Shown in pieces: positions 6,603-13,101 of a stretch of DNA of 13,101 bases. The notes under the pieces are model-generated. The model did no database searches. It was not told where the DNA came from and was given only the letters and a program-made list of their open reading frames with translations. This DNA is from Bacillota bacterium. GTDB taxonomy: Bacteria; Bacillota; Bacilli; Paenibacillales; NBRC-103111. The stretch spans positions 1 to 13,101 of the forward strand of contig JAEWMH010000214.1 in the NCBI GenBank assembly GCA_023393235.1, read 5' to 3'. Position 1 is the first letter of the stretch; each line of letters begins with the position of its first letter. A program made the translations under genes and the position numbers.

Positions 6603-7571
6603 ATGGCAGAAACGGAATTGCGTATTCAATCAAGACGGCAGGGAGGGAAAGCAAACTTAACGGGGTACTTCGCAATGCTGCGCAAGGACTTCCGCAAAAA
6701 CAAGTACATCTATTTTTTAGGCTCGTTTGGAATCGCTTACTTTATTATTTTCAGCTACATTCCCATGTATGGCGTCATCATTGCATTCAAGAATTATTCC
6801 CCCGTGAAGGGAATTATGGGTAGCCCGTGGATCGGTTTTCACCACTTTGTGGACTTTTTCCAAAGCTTTTATTTTTTGCGGCTGATTCGGAATACACTGC
6901 TGATCAATGTATATGAATTGATTTTTGCGTTTCCTGCGCCTATTATTCTGGCCTTACTGCTGAATGAGGTGCGCAGCTCCTACTTCAAACGTGTGGTGCA
7001 GACCATTACTTATTTGCCTCACTTTGTTTCCGTGGTGGTCATCAGCGGCATGATCGTAGATTTCTCCCGGAAGGCTGGCCTGTTCAATAAGATCCTTGGC
7101 TTCTTCGGGGTGGAAGCGCAGAACCTGCTGCTGGACCCGTCGCTTTTCCGGACCATCTTCATTGGTTCCGGCATCTGGCAGGGCGTCGGGTGGGGCTCCA
7201 TCATCTATTTGGCCGCCCTAACGGCCATTGATACCCAGCTGTACGATGCCGCTACCGTGGACGGCGCCAACCGCTGGAAGCAGATGCTCCATGTTACGCT
7301 GCCCGGCATTATGCCCACCATTGTAATTCTCTTGATTCTGCGCATCGGCGGCATGATGAATGTAGGCTTCGAGAAGGTCATTCTGCTGTACAATTCCCAG
7401 ACCTACGAAACCGCTGATGTCATCTCCAGCTTCGTCTACCGGCGGGGGATACTGGAGGCCAATTACAGCTACAGCACGGCAGTCAATCTATTCAATTCGG
7501 TTGTAAACTTCCTGTTATTGATTCTGGCCAACAAGATCAGCCGGAAGGTCAACGAAACCAGCCTATGGTAA
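6603..7571 (+). CDS. Sugar ABC transporter permease, LplB-type
   Basis: This 322-residue inner-membrane protein is the first permease of a CUT1-type importer. Its cytoplasmic N-terminus (about residues 1-35) leads to a first hydrophobic segment YFLGSFGIAYFIIFSYIP, and about six membrane segments are apparent. The EAA-type loop that contacts the ATPase is at about 215-234 (DAATVDGANRWKQMLHVTLP). The frame extends upstream with no stop, but the ATG at 6603 has a purine-rich GGAAGGGGGGAAG binding site and gives the usual LplB N-terminus, so it is the start. It forms a heterodimer with the following permease, whose start lies 13 bases on. No ATP-binding subunit is encoded in the window; this family commonly uses a shared MsmX-like ATPase made elsewhere. 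Confidence 0.93.
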   Translation: MAETELRIQSRRQGGKANLTGYFAMLRKDFRKNKYIYFLGSFGIAYFIIFSYIPMYGVIIAFKNYSPVKGIMGSPWIGFHHFVDFFQSFYFLRLIRNTLLINVYELIFAFPAPIILALLLNEVRSSYFKRVVQTITYLPHFVSVVVISGMIVDFSRKAGLFNKILGFFGVEAQNLLLDPSLFRTIFIGSGIWQGVGWGSIIYLAALTAIDTQLYDAATVDGANRWKQMLHVTLPGIMPTIVILLILRIGGMMNVGFEKVILLYNSQTYETADVISSFVYRRGILEANYSYSTAVNLFNSVVNFLLLILANKISRKVNETSLW

Positions 7572-7583
7572 GAGGTGAGCGCT

Positions 7584-8462
7584 ATGATTAAACGCAGTCT
7601 GGGCGATAAAATATTCGATATGTGCAATGTGCTGCTGCTGTGCACCCTGATGCTGGTTACGTTGTATCCGTTTCTCTACGTGATTTTCGCCTCGTTAAGC
7701 GTACCCTCGGAGCTGGTCAAGCACAGCGGAATTCTCTGGAAGCCCCAGGGCTTCTTCACCGAGGGCTACAGGCTGGTGCTGAAGAACCCCATGATCATCA
7801 TCGGGTACAAAAATACCCTGTTTTATGTGGTGGCAGGCACCATTCTGAATGTGCTGTTTACAGCCTTGTTCGCTTTTGTCCTGTCCAGGCGGGATTTGTA
7901 TTGGAAAAAATACATGATGATGATGGTTGTGGTGACCATGTTCTTCAGCGGCGGCATGATTCCCGGTTATATTCTCGTGAAAAACCTGGGGATGCTGGAC
8001 ACCCGCTGGGCCTTGATCGTCCCCGGCCTGATCGCCACCTGGAACCTGATCATTATGCGAACGTCCTTCCAATCCATTCCCTATGAGCTGGAGGAGGCCG
8101 CCAAGATTGACGGCGCTTCGGACTTCCGGGTGTTCTTCCAGATCATTCTGCCCTTATCGGTTCCGCTGCTTGCGGTGATGGTGCTGTTCTACGGGGTGGG
8201 GCACTGGAATTCCTGGACCGGCGCATTGATTTATCTGCGGGACCGGGAGCTGTTCCCCCTGCAGCTGGTGCTCAGGGAAATCCTCATTGAGAACAGCACC
8301 GGCGATACCACCAACCTGTCTACCGCCACAGGTGATCCGTTCCTGGGGGAAGTGGTGAAATACGCCACCATTATTGTGGCGACAGTTCCGATTCTGGTGC
8401 TGTATCCGTTTATCCAGAAGTATTTTACCCAGGGTGTCATGATCGGGGCATTGAAGGGATAA
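7584..8462 (+). CDS. Sugar ABC transporter permease, YtcP/AraQ-type
   Basis: The 292-residue protein is the partner permease. It opens with a membrane segment after LGDKIFDMCNVLLL, has further hydrophobic segments, and carries the EAA loop EEAAKIDGASDFRVFFQIIL at about 170-189, better conserved than in its partner. An in-frame GTG at 7575 sits within the AGAGGTG ribosome binding site, so ATG 7584, six bases after it, is the more likely start. The C-terminus FIQKYFTQGVMIGALKG is the standard ending of the family. With the LplB-type permease and the lipoprotein it should import an oligosaccharide; substrate is inferred from the GH95 gene in the neighbouring operon. Confidence 0.93.
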   Translation: MIKRSLGDKIFDMCNVLLLCTLMLVTLYPFLYVIFASLSVPSELVKHSGILWKPQGFFTEGYRLVLKNPMIIIGYKNTLFYVVAGTILNVLFTALFAFVLSRRDLYWKKYMMMMVVVTMFFSGGMIPGYILVKNLGMLDTRWALIVPGLIATWNLIIMRTSFQSIPYELEEAAKIDGASDFRVFFQIILPLSVPLLAVMVLFYGVGHWNSWTGALIYLRDRELFPLQLVLREILIENSTGDTTNLSTATGDPFLGEVVKYATIIVATVPILVLYPFIQKYFTQGVMIGALKG

Positions 8463-8466
8463 GCAC

Positions 8467-8487
8467 CGGTAACCAATAACGATAACA
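8467..8487 (+). promoter_or_regulatory. Two direct half-copies of the operator before the binding-protein gene
   Basis: CGGTAAC (8467-8473) and CGATAACA (8480-8487) each equal one half of the operator found at 1340 and 6452. They lie in the same orientation 13 bases apart, not as a palindrome, and the second abuts the AGGGGG ribosome binding site. This may be a weak or decayed operator, or chance. Confidence 0.25.
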
Positions 8488-8499
8488 GGGGGTATTTCC

Positions 8500-10098
8500 A
8501 TGAAAAAAAAGGGTTATGCAATCAGCTCGCTGTCCGTTCTGCTGGCGGCTACGGCATTGGCGGGATGCGGCAATGAGGATTCGTCCGGCGACTCCAAAAG
8601 TCCGGAGGCTACCAAGGGTTCACCCAAGGAAATCAGCTTCCTCTGGAACGGCAAGTTCTCCAGCAAAATTCCTGAGGTGAAGGGTTATGGCGATGTGGAA
8701 GCTTACAAGGAAATCCAGAAGCGGACCAACATCAACCTGAAGATTCAGGACAACGATACGGCCAACCTGTCCCAATTCAATATTATGCTGGCCTCCGGCA
8801 CCTACCCGGATATTATCTATGTGCCCGGCAGCTACCCCGGAGGTATTGCCAAGCTGGTGGAGGACGGAGTGGCCATCCGGCTGAATGAATTGATCGACAA
8901 GTACGCCCCCAATTACAAGAAGCTGCTGGATGAAAATCCGCAAATCAAAAAGCAGGTGATGCTGGATGACGGCACCATCGCCAAGTTCCCCCAGGTGAAC
9001 CTGGATCTCCGCCGGAATGCCTGGAGCGGCACCATGATCCGCCAGGATTGGCTGGATAAGGTAGGCTTAAAAACCCCCACTACAATCGATGAGTGGTATA
9101 CGGCCCTGAAGGCCTTCAAGAATACGGATTTGAACGGCAACGGCAAGCCCGACGAAATTCCCCTGGGGGACCAAAACAGCTTCGGCAGCATTGCCTCCTT
9201 CAGCACGGCATACGGTCTGCTTACCACCTTCCAGATCAATCCGAATACCGGCAAAGCTGCTTACGGTCCTTATGAGCCGGCATTTAAGGAGTTCCTCACC
9301 ACCATGCGGAAGTGGTACCAGGAGGGGCTCATCGACAGCGAGTTCGCCGCTACGGACAAAAAGGGCTTCGAAGCCAAATTCTCCAACAATATGGTGGGCG
9401 CTTACGGCGGCACGATTACAGGAATCAACACCTACAAGAACCAACTGCTGCCCACCGTCCCCAATTTTAAGCTGGTAGGGGTGAATCCGCCTGTCGGACC
9501 CGCAGGCAAATCTTACAGCGGAGCCGGGCAATTGGCCCAGTATGTGCCTTTGGAGGGGGCGGTGGTCAGCTCCCAGGCCAAGGATAAGGAAACGGTGATG
9601 AAGTTGCTGGACTTCATGATTAGCCCCGAAGGCAGTGATCTGCAGAACTGGGGCATCGAAGGGGTCAGCTATAAGATGGAGAACGGGAAGAAAAAATTCA
9701 CCGATGAGGTTTTGAAGAACACCAACTATGAGGCGAGAGTAGCTGTTTCCCGGTACGCCTACCCTACGTCGGGTATGGTGAAGGTCATGGATTTCGATGC
9801 CTGGGCGTCCTTCGAGCTGCAGTATCCGGAAGCGGCGGAGGCCAATGACCGGTGGTTCAATGCGGATAAATCCCTGCTGCTGCCGCCCCTGCTGTTCAAG
9901 GGGGATGAAAGCCAGGAAATCAGCAAAATCATGAGTGAAGCCGACACCTACATGAAGGAAATGGTCATCAAGTTTATTATGGGCAATGAGTCTCTGGACA
10001 ACTACAGCAAGTATACCGATACCCTGAAGAAAATGAATATTGAAAAGGCTGTTCAAATTTATCAGGCCGCTTACGAGCGGTACCAGAAGAGATCGTAG
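8500..10098 (+). CDS. Extracellular sugar-binding lipoprotein of the ABC importer (LipO/LplA-like)
   Basis: This 532-residue protein starts MKKKGYAISSLSVLLAATALAGCGNE. It has a short signal peptide with a lipobox LAGC, so C23 would be lipidated and anchor the protein on the outer face of the membrane. The mature part is the large (about 500-residue) solute-binding fold typical of LplB/YtcP partners. It includes SGTYPDIIYVPG near residue 100 and a calcium-loop-like DxNxNGxxDE segment at 210-219. The ATG follows AGGGGG by seven bases. The gene lies 37 bases after the second permease, with a hairpin after its stop. It is expected to select the alpha-L-fucosylated or galactosylated glycan that feeds the cytoplasmic GH95 enzyme. 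The ligand is not deducible from sequence. Confidence 0.93.
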   Translation: MKKKGYAISSLSVLLAATALAGCGNEDSSGDSKSPEATKGSPKEISFLWNGKFSSKIPEVKGYGDVEAYKEIQKRTNINLKIQDNDTANLSQFNIMLASGTYPDIIYVPGSYPGGIAKLVEDGVAIRLNELIDKYAPNYKKLLDENPQIKKQVMLDDGTIAKFPQVNLDLRRNAWSGTMIRQDWLDKVGLKTPTTIDEWYTALKAFKNTDLNGNGKPDEIPLGDQNSFGSIASFSTAYGLLTTFQINPNTGKAAYGPYEPAFKEFLTTMRKWYQEGLIDSEFAATDKKGFEAKFSNNMVGAYGGTITGINTYKNQLLPTVPNFKLVGVNPPVGPAGKSYSGAGQLAQYVPLEGAVVSSQAKDKETVMKLLDFMISPEGSDLQNWGIEGVSYKMENGKKKFTDEVLKNTNYEARVAVSRYAYPTSGMVKVMDFDAWASFELQYPEAAEANDRWFNADKSLLLPPLLFKGDESQEISKIMSEADTYMKEMVIKFIMGNESLDNYSKYTDTLKKMNIEKAVQIYQAAYERYQKRS

Positions 10099-10114
10099 AG
10101 ACCAAGCTTAACAA

Positions 10115-10150
10115 GGGCAGGTTGGAAACAGAACCGTTTCCGGCCTGTCC
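10115..10150 (+). terminator. Intergenic hairpin between the binding protein and the AraC regulator
   Basis: GGGCAGG (10115-10121) pairs with CCTGTCC (10144-10150), and GGAAAC (10124-10129) pairs with GTTTCC (10136-10141). TT and GG between them can form two U-G pairs, making an almost continuous 15-bp stem with a six-base loop. Only ATTTTCT follows, so termination would be partial. It may protect the 3' end of the binding-protein message or attenuate regulator expression. Confidence 0.6.
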
Positions 10151-10175
10151 CCATTTTCTGACTAGGAGGATGAGG

Positions 10176-12443
10176 ATGCGGGCCAATGCTTACCGCTTTT
10201 TTATCAAATATTTGTCCTCTTATCTGATTTTGCTTCTGATTCCCATTACTGTGCTGACTCTGGCTGTGAACAACCTGTTCGTTCACCGGCTTCAGGAGGA
10301 GGTAATCTCCGGGAACCTGAATAATCTGGACAAGGTGCGCTACGTCATGGACGACCAGCTCAAGTGGATCGAGGATATGACTCATCAGCTGCTGCTGGAT
10401 GATAACAGCCTGTACCAATACCGGATCTCCGATCAATGGGGCTATAAGGCCTGGGGGCTTACCCGCGAGTTGAGACGTTTCCAGCGCCTCAGTCCCTTTA
10501 TCCATGAAATTTGGCTTTATTACAAAAACGAGCAAGCCGTATTCACCAGCAGTGGGGTGTATACCCTCCCTGTGCTGGCGAAGCAAATCTATAGCTTCGA
10601 GGATCTTGACGAGCAGCAACTGGACTACCATCTGAATGGGCTGAATCAATCGGTTATTCTGCCGCCCCGGAAGGATGCCATATCGGGCAAAAGCTATCTG
10701 CGGATGTTCGTTCCCCTGTTTCCCAATCAGAAGCTGACCTACGGCACATTGGGCTACCTTATTAACGAAGAGGCCATCCAGCAGCTGCTCTCCACCTATG
10801 ATGTGACGGAGGGCTCCACCTGGGTGTTTGAACAGAAGAACCGGCTCATTACCGGCATCGGCACGGAGGCAGGCCCGTCAGGGGAAGTTGTGACGGAGCT
10901 GGTCCGGAATCATAATGACCAAAATTACCAAAAAGTGGATATAGAAGGGGAAGGCTATTATTTATTTGTGGTGACCTCCAAACAATCCGCCTGGAAATAC
11001 GCTACCCTGCTTCCGGTCCGGCATGTTCTCCACAAGGTGGAGCAGGCGCAAAAATGGTTTACCTACGGGGTAGCAGCCCTGGTGTTGCTGGGCGGGGGGA
11101 TTATTTATACCAGCATGCTGGTCAACTACAGGCCTATCCACCGGCTGCGCAAGGAGAGCATTCAAGCCTTGTCCCACCGGGGGCATTCCGCCAATGAACT
11201 GGATACGGTCCGGGATGCCCTGCACAGCCTCCTGGTCCGGAACCGGGAGCTGGACCAGCGGGTGAAGAATCAGGCGGGGGCAGCGAAAAACCAATTGCTG
11301 CTTTCCTTGTTGAAGGGGGAATTCGATGACCCCGCGGAGCTGGAGGAATCCGCTCTCGAGATCGGGCTTCCGGTGAGCTGCCGTCAGGTTGTCATTGCCA
11401 TTGTGGAATTTCCCCCTGGCTCAAGCGCTGAGAAACACCCGGCTATCCAGGAGCTGGAGAAGCTGTTTCCCGAGGAGTGCCCGGCATACGGAATGGCGCA
11501 TGTGGAGCCGAACCGGACTATCTTCGCTTTGTCCGTCAATGATCTGGAGCCGGAGGAGATCGGTCTGATCATCCGGCATTTCCAGGAGTCGGTAAGCAGC
11601 CGGAACAAGATTCCCGTTACTGTCGGGGTAGGCGGCAAGGCGTTGGTTTCCAACGCTCCCCAGTCCTATCTGGAGGCGCAAACGGCCATCGGCTACCGGT
11701 TTATCCAGGGATTGAACCGGGTGATCTTCTTTTGGCAGATTCCCATCACATCGGGCAGTGTCCACCCCTTTCCCTACGGGGATATGGAGGGGCTTTTAAA
11801 GGCGGTCCGCTCCGGCAGCACACCCAAAATCGAAGCCAGCCTCAGTCAGCTGCTGTCCTATATTAAGCAGAACCAGCCTCCCCTGATTGTGGCCAGAGGG
11901 CTGTGCTTCGAGATGATCCGGCTGATCAACGGGGTATGGAAGGAGCTGGGGCTGGACGATCCCAATTCCGACCGGTACCCGGATATTTTCACCATTGAGC
12001 GTCTGGAAACCATCGATGAGTTCGAAAATCTGATTGTGGGGCTAAGCCGCGACTTGTGTGAGGCCTTCGGCCGTGAGCCGCTGCCGGAGGAGGAGAAGGC
12101 CGGGGAAGCCAACGCAGCCCGATCTGTGGAGCTGATGATCAGCTATATCCATGCCCATTTTGACGAGTGCGAATTTTCCCTGCAGGGTATGTCCGAGCAG
12201 TTCGGTATGGCGCTGCCCAACCTGGGCCAGTTCTTCAAGGACCGGACCGGACAGAATCTGCTGGAGTACACCACCCATCTGCGCATGGAAAAAGCCAAGA
12301 ATCTGCTAGCAGCCACACAGCTGCCCCTAAAGGCCATTGCCGAGGAGGTGGGGTACTACAATGTATCCAGCTTCATCCGCCGCTTCAAGCAGCTAAGCGG
12401 CCAAACCCCCGGGGAATACCGGATACATGCTGACGGTCTTTAA
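10176..12443 (+). CDS. Transmembrane AraC-family regulator (YesN-like)
   Basis: This 755-residue protein is a membrane-anchored one-component regulator. A first membrane helix lies at about residues 13-35 (LSSYLILLLIPITVLTLAV). A roughly 260-residue extracytoplasmic sensor region follows, then a second helix at about 295-317 (FTYGVAALVLLGGGIIYTSML), a cytoplasmic linker, and an AraC-type double helix-turn-helix at about 650-752. The latter has LQGMSEQFGMALPNLGQFFKD in its first half and IAEEVGYYNVSSFIRRFKQ in the second. The frame is open upstream, but AGGAGG at 10164-10169 is six bases before ATG 10176 and too close to ATG 10170, which fixes the start. It sits in the importer operon, 77 bases after the binding-protein stop. 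Such proteins usually activate a nearby lplABC-type transporter on sensing extracellular glycan. The signal and target promoter are inferred. Confidence 0.92.
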   Translation: MRANAYRFFIKYLSSYLILLLIPITVLTLAVNNLFVHRLQEEVISGNLNNLDKVRYVMDDQLKWIEDMTHQLLLDDNSLYQYRISDQWGYKAWGLTRELRRFQRLSPFIHEIWLYYKNEQAVFTSSGVYTLPVLAKQIYSFEDLDEQQLDYHLNGLNQSVILPPRKDAISGKSYLRMFVPLFPNQKLTYGTLGYLINEEAIQQLLSTYDVTEGSTWVFEQKNRLITGIGTEAGPSGEVVTELVRNHNDQNYQKVDIEGEGYYLFVVTSKQSAWKYATLLPVRHVLHKVEQAQKWFTYGVAALVLLGGGIIYTSMLVNYRPIHRLRKESIQALSHRGHSANELDTVRDALHSLLVRNRELDQRVKNQAGAAKNQLLLSLLKGEFDDPAELEESALEIGLPVSCRQVVIAIVEFPPGSSAEKHPAIQELEKLFPEECPAYGMAHVEPNRTIFALSVNDLEPEEIGLIIRHFQESVSSRNKIPVTVGVGGKALVSNAPQSYLEAQTAIGYRFIQGLNRVIFFWQIPITSGSVHPFPYGDMEGLLKAVRSGSTPKIEASLSQLLSYIKQNQPPLIVARGLCFEMIRLINGVWKELGLDDPNSDRYPDIFTIERLETIDEFENLIVGLSRDLCEAFGREPLPEEEKAGEANAARSVELMISYIHAHFDECEFSLQGMSEQFGMALPNLGQFFKDRTGQNLLEYTTHLRMEKAKNLLAATQLPLKAIAEEVGYYNVSSFIRRFKQLSGQTPGEYRIHADGL

Positions 12444-12742
12444 TAAGGATGAAGCTCTTTCTGAGCAATAACCGAAGGACCGCTAAGTCCATATGAGGCC
12501 GGCACCCATTTTGTGGATCAGAAGAGAAATAGAATACCGGGCCGGTATCGGAGGCACCCGGGATTGCAGCCTGCATGATCCGGTCATTTATCCGTATAAA
12601 CCGGCCAAAAGCCCAGGCGGGAATGAAGCTTTTTTGGCAGGAATCAGGGCTAGTCCGAGATCTGCTGGGATACCACCCAATCAATTCGCTTGGCTTGGTC
12701 ATAGTATGGAATCAACTCGGAAGAGAGGGGTGAACAAATACT
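12444..12742. other. 299-base gap with no clear gene
   Basis: An 88-codon + strand frame (12493-12759) crosses this stretch, but it has no convincing ribosome binding site, is rich in R and P, and overlaps the next gene, so it is not called. The gap holds a 15-base palindrome (ATACCGG-G-CCGGTAT, 12534-12548). It also holds a weak pairing of GCCAAAAGC (12604-12612) with GCTTTTTTGGC (12628-12638), which might end the regulator transcript. No convincing vegetative promoter for the following gene was found. Confidence 0.5.
12534..12548. repeat. 15-base palindrome
   Basis: ATACCGG and CCGGTAT flank a single G, giving seven paired positions on each side. It lies 91 bases after the AraC-family stop and 195 bases before the next start. 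It could be an operator or the base of a small hairpin, but no T run follows it. Confidence 0.4.
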
Positions 12743-13101
12743 ATGGCACAGTTCCTTGATATGGCGACTGCGGTGAATTCCGGCAATACCGGATACCCCA
12801 ATACGCCTCTGACCGGAGCCGCTGAACTGTTCGGACAGATCGGACTCCAAACAAACTCGACGGTTAATCCGTTGGTGGTGCTCAGCGGCACAATCGGCCT
12901 AACTGGTGAGGAAGGGGATCCCTACCAGATCTTTATTGTCAGAGGCCAAACCTTCGATGCGACCAAAATCATTTATTATGCTCAAGGTACAATAGCGACA
13001 ACCGGGAGCAATGAGCTGCATTCCTTCTCAACAGCTGATTTTGCCCCGCTGACACAGCCCATCATAAACTATTCAGCTTACATTGCCGGCGTATCCACAA
13101 C
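12743..13101 (+). CDS. Partial gene, possible exosporium-like or surface beta-structure protein
   Basis: A frame opens at ATG 12743, about ten bases after a GAGAGGGGTG ribosome binding site, and stays open for 119 codons to the window edge. The protein begins MAQFLDMATAVNSGNTGYP. It is rich in T, S, A, G and I, with few charged residues and no signal peptide. The segment VVLSGTIGLTGEEGDPYQIFIVRG followed by alternating hydrophobic and polar residues resembles, loosely and from memory, the small beta-sandwich domains at the C-termini of Bacillus/Paenibacillus exosporium proteins (SGTIGL, then a P and an R-G before a strand). The right end is missing. It is probably unrelated to the sugar locus. 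Coding status is fairly sure; the function is a guess. Confidence 0.65.
   Translation, partial: MAQFLDMATAVNSGNTGYPNTPLTGAAELFGQIGLQTNSTVNPLVVLSGTIGLTGEEGDPYQIFIVRGQTFDATKIIYYAQGTIATTGSNELHSFSTADFAPLTQPIINYSAYIAGVST

Noticed and set aside
12493..12759. 88-codon + strand frame after the AraC-family gene
   Set aside because: No convincing ribosome binding site, composition unlike a folded protein, and it overlaps the better supported start at 12743 in another frame.

Overview
The window looks like a chromosomal sugar-utilisation locus from a spore-forming, GC-rich Firmicute of the Paenibacillus/Cohnella type. This assignment is inferred from AGGAGG-type ribosome binding sites, an LplB/YtcP/LipO-type sugar ABC importer with no ATPase beside it, a membrane-anchored YesN-like AraC regulator, and a possible spore-surface-like protein at the right edge. 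No database search was possible, so family names rest on motifs and remembered family sequences.

Layout. Positions 1-86 hold 15-bp tandem repeats that read as the tail of a + strand gene cut by the window edge. A perfect 20-bp-stem terminator (121-165) separates it from a convergent LacI-family repressor on the minus strand (207-1223). Back-to-back promoters follow, with a palindromic operator (1340-1353) next to the rightward -10 box. The first + strand operon is a PF04199 'cyclase' family metal hydrolase (1381-2049), an aldo/keto reductase very like L-galactose dehydrogenase (2056-3003), a zinc alcohol dehydrogenase of the L-galactonate/threonine/sorbitol dehydrogenase type (3000-4013) and a cytoplasmic GH95 alpha-L-fucosidase/alpha-L-galactosidase (4069-6375). 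It ends in a strong terminator (6412-6452). The last T of that terminator is the first base of a second operator (6452-6465), the exact reverse complement of the first. The second operon is an importer: two permeases (6603-7571, 7584-8462), a lipoprotein solute-binding protein (8500-10098), an intergenic hairpin, and a transmembrane AraC-family regulator (10176-12443). A 299-base gap with no clear gene precedes a partial gene that runs off the right edge (from 12743).

How it may work. An alpha-linked L-fucosyl or L-galactosyl oligosaccharide would be captured by the lipoprotein, imported, and cut inside the cell by GH95. The freed 6-deoxy- or L-galactose would be oxidised at C1 by the aldo/keto reductase to a lactone, hydrolysed to an aldonate, and oxidised again by the zinc enzyme. 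For L-galactose this gives D-tagaturonate, as in the Bacteroides vulgatus L-galactose route. The new element would be the lactonase. No amidohydrolase-type lactonase is present, and the only hydrolase in the right place is the PF04199 protein. LacI would control both operons through the shared operator, while the AraC protein would sense an extracellular cue. Enzymes after tagaturonate or fuconate, and the transporter ATPase, are not in the window.
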